DNA of 21,778 nt from positions 1 to 21,778 of the IMG/VR virus record IMGVR_UViG_3300025687_000378; one strand, written 5' to 3'. The notes under the pieces are model-generated. The model ran no database searches and was not told where the DNA came from. It was given only the letters and a program-made list of their open reading frames with translations. Source of the stretch: a virus. The first letter of the stretch is position 1, and every line of letters begins with the position of its first letter. Positions 17,449-21,778 of this stretch are shown in pieces. Both the position numbers and the translations under genes were made by a program.

Positions 17449-17470
17449 TCTCCCACTTGCGTGGGATCGT

Positions 17471-17487
17471 GTTATACGCGGTATAAC
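17471..17487. repeat. 17-bp palindrome, copy 10
   Basis: GTTATACGCGGTATAAC, intergenic between the HNH gene and the terminator of the opposing gene. It is not next to a start codon. Confidence 0.92.
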
Positions 17488-17502
17488 TTACTTTCTCAGG
17501 GC

Positions 17503-17529
17503 AAAAAAAAGCCCCGCCGAAGCGGGGCT
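17503..17529 (-). terminator. Strong rho-independent terminator
   Basis: Leftward AGCCCCGC-TTCG-GCGGGGCT followed by eight T (the last stem T included). The UUCG-type tetraloop and long U-run are textbook. It lies 7 nt after the stop of the gene at 17537. Confidence 0.95.
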
Positions 17530-17536
17530 GTTGTGG

Positions 17537-18022
17537 TTACAGATCAGCGATCAATTCGCGGAGCGTCTTGACCACAACGTCGGCGTCGAATGCAAGATCG
17601 CCTTCACTCTTTTGCGCCTTGTTGATTGCTTCGATCTGCGCTTTCCATTCATCACGCAGGCGCTCTTCGATACTGCGGCGATGGCTCGCGCCTTTCGGGC
17701 TCTTCGGCCGTAGATGCTGCTGAATCAGGGCAAGGTATCGACCGATGCGCTGCTGCAATTCGCGGCGCTCAGCCTTCTCACCTTCACTCAGAGTAGCTGG
17801 CGCCTTCGCCAGCAATTCTTGCTGCGCCTTGTTGAATGCGCCGATCACGACGAGCTTCATCGGTTCACGATGTTGGCCTTTCGGCGCCAGCGTGTCCGCA
17901 GTGATGCCTTCGACCTTACAGGCGTCGGACACCTTGACCCATTGTTTATCCGCAGCGCTTACTGCTTTGAGTGCACCGATTACTGCGCTAGTTGTGGTCG
18001 CGCTGATAGTTACGTTTTCCAT
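17537..18022 (-). CDS. Hypothetical helical phage protein
   Basis: 161 residues from the ATG at 18022, which has AGGAGA eight bases upstream; the open frame extends to 18097 but without a ribosome site. Seen: ISATTTSAVIGALKAVSAADKQWVKVSDACKVEGITADTLAPKG, then MKLVVIGAFNKAQQELL, EGEKAERRELQQRIGRYLALIQQHLRP, a basic PKSPKGASHRRS linker and a helical end. It is largely helical and may oligomerise. Similar proteins occur near terminase genes in some short-tailed phages; no function is known. It is a single-gene leftward unit with its own leader hairpin and terminator. Confidence 0.75.
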   Translation of the reverse strand: MENVTISATTTSAVIGALKAVSAADKQWVKVSDACKVEGITADTLAPKGQHREPMKLVVIGAFNKAQQELLAKAPATLSEGEKAERRELQQRIGRYLALIQQHLRPKSPKGASHRRSIEERLRDEWKAQIEAINKAQKSEGDLAFDADVVVKTLRELIADL

Positions 18023-18053
18023 TGTCGTTTCTCCTAGTATTGAAACGTTGCAC

Positions 18054-18085
18054 CGAAGCGGGATTGCTTCGATGGACACATGATA
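18054..18085 (-). promoter_or_regulatory. Possible leftward promoter -10 and leader hairpin
   Basis: TATCAT (18080-18085) is a plausible -10 and is followed about 9 nt on by the hairpin CGAAGC-AATCCC-GCTTCG (18054-18071). The matching -35 is poor. GTTATCATG occurs twice here, 26 nt apart. Confidence 0.4.
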
Positions 18086-18152
18086 ACAAAACAGCACAAA
18101 AAAGCATGATAACTCACCCCTAAATAGACCCCGATAGACTAGGCGCTGCTAT

Positions 18153-18169
18153 GTTATACGGCGTATAAC
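18153..18169. repeat. 17-bp palindrome, copy 11
   Basis: GTTATACGGCGTATAAC, in the gap between the divergent leftward gene at 18022 and the rightward terminase operon. It is not next to a start codon. Confidence 0.95.
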
Positions 18170-18335
18170 AGACCCCACCGGCCCCCATCCCCCCCTTTTT
18201 CGACTAGGTACCATCGCGCGTATATGTGTTAATAATTTGCGTGAACAACGTACAACTAAATGAAAACCGGGACCCCCTACCCCCCGCTTTATGGGAACAC
18301 CCCCCTTAAGGGGACCCAAAAGGTACCCCTTGCAA
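18170..18335. other. C-run-rich gap before the terminase genes (possible packaging site)
   Basis: No gene seen. Runs of 4-7 C occur at 18173, 18182, 18189, 18273, 18280, 18300 and 18326, giving G-run clusters on the other strand that could form quadruplexes. The perfect palindrome CCCCTTAAGGGG lies at 18302-18313 and a second stem pairs AAGGGG (18308-18313) with CCCCTT (18326-18331). The place beside TerS is where cos or pac sites are often found. Confidence 0.35.
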
Positions 18336-18359
18336 AAAAATTTTGTTGCTGCATATAAT
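18330..18359 (+). promoter_or_regulatory. Promoter for the terminase-portal operon
   Basis: TTGCAA (18330-18335), 18-nt spacer, TATAAT (18354-18359). The A/T-rich element just after the -35 adds to its likely strength. It reads into TerS with a leader of about 20 nt. Confidence 0.75.
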
Positions 18360-18388
18360 TCGGCAACGGTCACTACTGACTTGCGAAT

Positions 18389-19036
18389 ATGAATATGATG
18401 CTCAGTCCTGATATTGGGGTGCCTCTTTCCCCCGATGTGGATTTCGACGATCTGCGGAAGTACGCAGAGGCGGCGTGTAACACTGCGTTCGAGCTAAGTG
18501 AACACGGGTTAAACATTACGCCTGATGTAGGCGATCAAGATGTTGCCGCTAAAGTTGTTACTGCGTATGCAGAAAACGAGAAGCTGACCAACCAAAAGGT
18601 GACATTGCAGCGGGCGTCAAAGATGACTCCGGCTTCTCTCGTGCTGGTCCGTGGGATTCTCGACGAGTTCGGCACTGCAGTTGCCAACAATGCTGCAGAA
18701 ATCCGTCACCTCGTCACCAATAAACTCCTCACTGAAACCGAAAACCCAGACCCACGGATACGCATTCGTGCCTTGGAGCTGCTGGGTAAAATCTCGGATG
18801 TTGGACTGTTTGCCGAGAAGACTGAAGTCACGATTACTCATCAGAGTACGGATGACCTGCGGAAAAGGCTGCGAGAGAAATTCGACCGGTTACGGCAGTT
18901 GGACGACGAGATCACCGACGTCACCTTGGATGGGGAGGTGCTGAACCTTGACGAGCTTACCGGTGTTGAGCTTGAAGGGGAGGTAGAAGAGGTGCACTAC
19001 GACGACGAGGAAGAGGCTGCGGATGAACGCAGTTGA
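18389..19036 (+). CDS. Terminase small subunit
   Basis: 215 residues. Seen: an acidic start (DVDFDDLRKYAEAACN), a helical middle (KMTPASLVLVRGILDEFGTAVANNAAEIRHLVTN), RIRALELLGKISDVGLFAEKTEVTITHQSTDDLRKRLREKFDRL near 125-168, and a very acidic tail (EEVHYDDEEEAADE). The 'LELLGKISDVGLF-EKTEVTITHQ' block is characteristic of small terminases in phages of this kind. The protein would bind the packaging site and pass DNA to the large subunit. ATG 18389 lacks a good ribosome site; ATG 18395 is an alternative. It overlaps TerL by 14 nt. Confidence 0.85.
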   Translation: MNMMLSPDIGVPLSPDVDFDDLRKYAEAACNTAFELSEHGLNITPDVGDQDVAAKVVTAYAENEKLTNQKVTLQRASKMTPASLVLVRGILDEFGTAVANNAAEIRHLVTNKLLTETENPDPRIRIRALELLGKISDVGLFAEKTEVTITHQSTDDLRKRLREKFDRLRQLDDEITDVTLDGEVLNLDELTGVELEGEVEEVHYDDEEEAADERS

Positions 19037-20585
19037 GGCGGTCGTTGAAGACTTTACGGATGCTGAGATCGAGGAGATCCTCGAAAATCTGGACGCTTTT
19101 ACCCCTGATGAGCAGCGCGAAATTCTCGATATTGCCGAGACGCTGGAACAGCGGAAGCGTGCGACAGCCTGCTACAACGATTTAATCGCCTTTTGTAAAC
19201 ACATCCAGCCGGATTATAAGGTGGGTAAACACCACCGCATTCTGGCAAATCTGCTGATGGACGTGGCGGAGGGTAAAAAAGACCGTATTTGCGTCAATAT
19301 CCCACCTCGTCACGGTAAATCCCAGCTTGTTTCCATCTATTTTCCAGCGTGGTTTCTGGGTAGGCACCCCGATAAAAAGGTAATGATGGTCTCCCACACC
19401 ACCGATTTGGCTGTGGATTTCGGTCGAAAGGTGCGTAATTTGATCGCATCCGAGGCGTATAAGGACATATTCCCGACAGTGACGCTGGCGGCTGACTCTA
19501 AATCTGCTGGTCGGTGGAACACGAACTCAGCCGGTGAGTACTACGCGTGTGGTATTGGCTCGGCGCTCGCTGGTCGCGGTGCGGATCTCCTCCTCGTGGA
19601 CGACCCCCACTCGGAACAGGACGTCATCAACGGGAATTTTGAGGTGTTCGAGAAGGCGTACGAGTGGTTCACATTCGGTGCGCGTACACGTCTCATGCCG
19701 GGAGGGCGCGTAGCGATTATCCAGACCCGATGGCATCTCGATGACCTGACTGGGCGTGTTGTTCGGGACATGGCGAAGAATGATCTGGCCGACCAGTACG
19801 AGGTTGTTGAGTTTCCGGCGATCTTGACAGTAGAGGACAAGCAGACCCACAAGATGGTGGAGAAACCGCTGTGGCCTGAGTTCTTCGACCTCCCCGCCCT
19901 GCAGCGTACAAAAGCGTCCATGCCGGTGTTCCAGTGGAACGCCCAGTATCAGCAGCAACCGACCGCAGAAGAAGCGGCGATTGTGAAGCGGGAATGGTGG
20001 AATATCTGGGGGAACGACAATCCGCCCCCGTGTGAGTACATCATAATGAGTCTCGACGCCGCAGCAGAAACCCACAACCGTGCCGACTTCACAGCACTCA
20101 CGACGTGGGGGGTGTTCCTCAACGAGGAGACCGAGGCGTACAACATCATCTTACTTAATAGTGTGAAGGACCGGTTTGAGTTCCCCGAATTAAAGGCGAT
20201 GGCGCTCCGCCAATGGCAGGAGTGGGAGCCTGATGCGTTTATCGTGGAAAAGAAATCAGCGGGTACGGCGCTGTATCAAGAAATGCGTAGGACGGGCATG
20301 CCGGTGCAAGAATATACGCCACATAGGGGTTCCGGCGATAAATTGGCGCGGTTAAACTCTGTTTCTGACATCGTTGCATCTGGGTTATGCTGGGTGCCTC
20401 AGACCCGTTGGGCTGAAGAAGTCGTCGAGGAAATCGCAGGATTTCCGTTTATGAGCCATGATGACTTGGTGGATAGCACCGTCATGGCGTTGATGCGGTT
20501 CCGTCAAGGCGGATTTATTCGACTGCCAACGGATGAACCCGAGGAAATTCGCTACTTTAAGCAGCGCCGAGGCGGGTACTACTAA
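19023..20585 (+). CDS. terL: Terminase large subunit (packaging ATPase and nuclease)
   Basis: 520 residues. Seen: acidic N-terminus; PPRHGKSQ at 94-101 (Walker A); LLLVDDPHS from 189 (Walker B); QTRWHLDDLTGR from 234 (coupling motif); then the nuclease domain with IIMSLDAAAETHNRADFTA (Asp at 345 and 355), DAFIVEKKSAGTALYQEM and a final SHDDLVDS near 485. The ATPase pushes DNA into the head and the RNase H-like nuclease cuts concatemers. Length and motif set are complete and normal. Its start overlaps the TerS stop and both are read from the promoter at 18330-18359. The family resemblance is to the GpA/Gp17-type superfamily; the exact cutting mode (headful or cos) cannot be read from this. Confidence 0.96.
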   Translation: MNAVEAVVEDFTDAEIEEILENLDAFTPDEQREILDIAETLEQRKRATACYNDLIAFCKHIQPDYKVGKHHRILANLLMDVAEGKKDRICVNIPPRHGKSQLVSIYFPAWFLGRHPDKKVMMVSHTTDLAVDFGRKVRNLIASEAYKDIFPTVTLAADSKSAGRWNTNSAGEYYACGIGSALAGRGADLLLVDDPHSEQDVINGNFEVFEKAYEWFTFGARTRLMPGGRVAIIQTRWHLDDLTGRVVRDMAKNDLADQYEVVEFPAILTVEDKQTHKMVEKPLWPEFFDLPALQRTKASMPVFQWNAQYQQQPTAEEAAIVKREWWNIWGNDNPPPCEYIIMSLDAAAETHNRADFTALTTWGVFLNEETEAYNIILLNSVKDRFEFPELKAMALRQWQEWEPDAFIVEKKSAGTALYQEMRRTGMPVQEYTPHRGSGDKLARLNSVSDIVASGLCWVPQTRWAEEVVEEIAGFPFMSHDDLVDSTVMALMRFRQGGFIRLPTDEPEEIRYFKQRRGGYY

Positions 20586-20597
20586 GGAAAACAAATT

Positions 20598-21778
20598 ATG
20601 GCGATTGAGAAAAGTATTTACAGCGCACCGATGGGTCTGGACGAAGAAGTCGAGATGATTGAGCCGATGGCGTCTGAGATTGATGTCGAGATTATTGAGG
20701 ATGTCCTCGCTCCAGAAGAAATGCCGATGGAGGAGTTAGAGGATGGCTCTGTAGAAATTACGTTGGGTATTGGGATTGAAGAGAATGTAGAAGGTCCGTT
20801 TGATGCGAACTTGGTGGAATACCTTGATGAAAACGCATTAACTTCTCTTTCTGAAGAATTAAGTTCTCAGGTCGATGCCGATGTCGCCTCTCGTAAAGAT
20901 TGGGCAGATACATTTGTAAAAGGGCTTGAGGTTCTTGGGTTTAAGTACGAGGAGCGTACTGAGCCTTGGGAAGATGCCTGCGGGGTTTACTCCACAATTC
21001 TGGCAGAAGCAGCAATTCGCTTCCAAGCAGAAACGATGTCCGAAACCTTCCCTGCCGCTGGGCCTGTGAAGGTCAAGATTCTCGGCAAGGAGTCAAAGGA
21101 GAAGGAAGAAGCCGCGCAACGTGTGAAAGCGGACATGAACTATGAGCTGACCGAGCGCATGGTTGAATACCGTCCGGAGCATGAACGTCTTCTGTATAGC
21201 CTTGGATTGGCAGGATCTGCGTTCAAAAAGGTTTATTTCGACCCGAATATCGGTCGTCAGACGGCTGTGTATATCCCGGCTGAAGATGTGGTGGTGCCTT
21301 ATGGCGCAAGCCATATTGAATCTGCTGAGCGCGTTACGCACATCATGCGTAAAACTAAAAACGAGATTCGCAAGCTACAGGACAGTGGGTTTTATGCAGA
21401 TGTTGAGCTTGGCGAACCGGGTTCATTCCACACCGATATTGAGAAGAAAAAGGCCGAAGAAGGTGGGTACGAGCTGAATAACGACGAGCGGTATGCGCTG
21501 TACGAAGTGCATGCTGATTTGGTTATTGAGGGTATCGACGAGGAAGACGATCTCGCTAAACCGTATGTCGTGACAATCGAAGCGGGTAGTGGCGAAGTAT
21601 TGGCAATTCGTCGTAACTGGGAAGAAGGTGATTCACTGCACCTGAAACGCCAGCATTTCGTTCATTATGTTTATGTGCCGGGATTTGGCTTCTACGGTCT
21701 TGGTCTGATCCACATTATTGGTGGTTATGCCCGCGCAGGCACTTCACTGATCCGTCAGTTGGTTGATGCAGGTACGCT
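20598..21778 (+). CDS. Portal protein, P22-like (cut by right edge)
   Basis: 393 residues visible, starting at ATG 20598 with AAGGA ten to fifteen bases upstream. Seen: an acidic N-terminus (about 1-80), then KDWADTFVKGLEVLGFKYEERTEPWEDACGVYSTILAEA, ERVTHIMRKTKNEIRKLQDSG and VHYVYVPGFGFYGLGLIHIIGGYARAGTSLIRQLVDAG near the end of view. This pattern is that of P22-like portals of short-tailed phages. Twelve copies form the ring through which DNA enters the head. It follows TerL by 12 nt in the same operon, the usual order. The N-terminal extension is longer and more acidic than needed for the portal core. The stop codon lies outside. Confidence 0.9.
   Translation, partial: MAIEKSIYSAPMGLDEEVEMIEPMASEIDVEIIEDVLAPEEMPMEELEDGSVEITLGIGIEENVEGPFDANLVEYLDENALTSLSEELSSQVDADVASRKDWADTFVKGLEVLGFKYEERTEPWEDACGVYSTILAEAAIRFQAETMSETFPAAGPVKVKILGKESKEKEEAAQRVKADMNYELTERMVEYRPEHERLLYSLGLAGSAFKKVYFDPNIGRQTAVYIPAEDVVVPYGASHIESAERVTHIMRKTKNEIRKLQDSGFYADVELGEPGSFHTDIEKKKAEEGGYELNNDERYALYEVHADLVIEGIDEEDDLAKPYVVTIEAGSGEVLAIRRNWEEGDSLHLKRQHFVHYVYVPGFGFYGLGLIHIIGGYARAGTSLIRQLVDAGT

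Larger units (their letters stand above)
17353..17502. other. Gap after HNH gene: direct repeat, hairpin and palindrome
   Basis: No gene seen. It contains the right 24-bp direct repeat (17425-17448), the hairpin TCCCAC-TTGC-GTGGGA (17451-17466) and palindrome copy 10. The hairpin has no T-run, so it is not a clear terminator. Confidence 0.6.

Noticed and set aside
10256-18169. The eleven repeats as a CRISPR array
   Set aside because: Spacing runs from about 100 to more than 1,100 bp and whole genes lie between copies; there are no regular spacers or cas genes. The Cas4-like nuclease alone is a common phage protein.
19527-20075. A long antisense open frame opposite the large terminase
   Set aside because: It is a codon-bias shadow of the terminase gene; no ribosome site and no recognisable domain.
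1-21778. tRNA genes, integrase or attachment site
   Set aside because: No cloverleaf-like segment with a TpsiC-type arm, no integrase and no tRNA-end repeat was seen. Lifestyle cannot be settled from this window.

Overview
This window is part of the genome of a tailed double-stranded DNA bacteriophage (Caudoviricetes), probably short-tailed because the portal looks P22-like. The gene set is entirely viral: AEP-type primase, SSB-like protein, SNF2-like helicase, family A DNA polymerase, small nucleases, terminase and portal. There are no ribosomal, tRNA or housekeeping genes. Consensus sigma-70 promoters and strong Shine-Dalgarno sites show that a bacterial host transcribes and translates it. 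The exact host cannot be read from the sequence.

Layout. From about 16.3 kb down to position 1 all genes run leftward. Two consensus promoters (TTGACA-N17-TATAAT at 16394-16422 and 15008-15036) start this arm. The first block (10.2-16.3 kb) holds small unknown genes, then a DUF3150-like protein, a MoxR-type AAA+ ATPase, a VWA/metallopeptidase protein, two unknown proteins and a membrane-anchored HTH protein. The second block (9.8-7.6 kb) is a tight series of very small overlapping genes ending in a VRR-NUC nuclease. The third block is the replication core: DNA polymerase with an intein, a Cas4/RecB-like nuclease, a small degenerate HNH-like protein, an SNF2 helicase, two small proteins, an SSB-like protein and a primase cut off by the left edge. 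Positions 16.3-17.0 kb hold no convincing gene but contain an AT-rich tract among GGWACATTA repeats, a candidate replication origin. An HNH nuclease gene (rightward) and one leftward unknown gene follow. The packaging/head arm then runs rightward from a good promoter at 18330-18359: small terminase, large terminase, and a portal cut off by the right edge.

The two most unusual things are these. (1) The polymerase gene carries an intein with all canonical splicing motifs. Inside it, on the same strand but in another frame, lies a complete 240-residue HNH homing-type endonuclease gene with its own GGAGGAG ribosome-binding site. The same DNA therefore appears to encode two selected proteins. (2) Eleven copies of a 17-bp palindrome (GTTATAC-NNN-GTATAAC, with both 7-base arms invariant) occur only between 10.25 and 18.17 kb. 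Eight lie upstream of leftward gene starts, five of them 11-12 nt from the start codon with the Shine-Dalgarno directly after the palindrome. This suggests a phage-wide operator or RNA hairpin regulon.

How the parts fit: primase, helicase, SSB-like protein, polymerase and the recombination-type nucleases would replicate the phage DNA. The MoxR-VWA-DUF3150-like trio looks like an ATP-driven chaperone or remodelling module. The HNH-TerS-TerL-portal side packages DNA.
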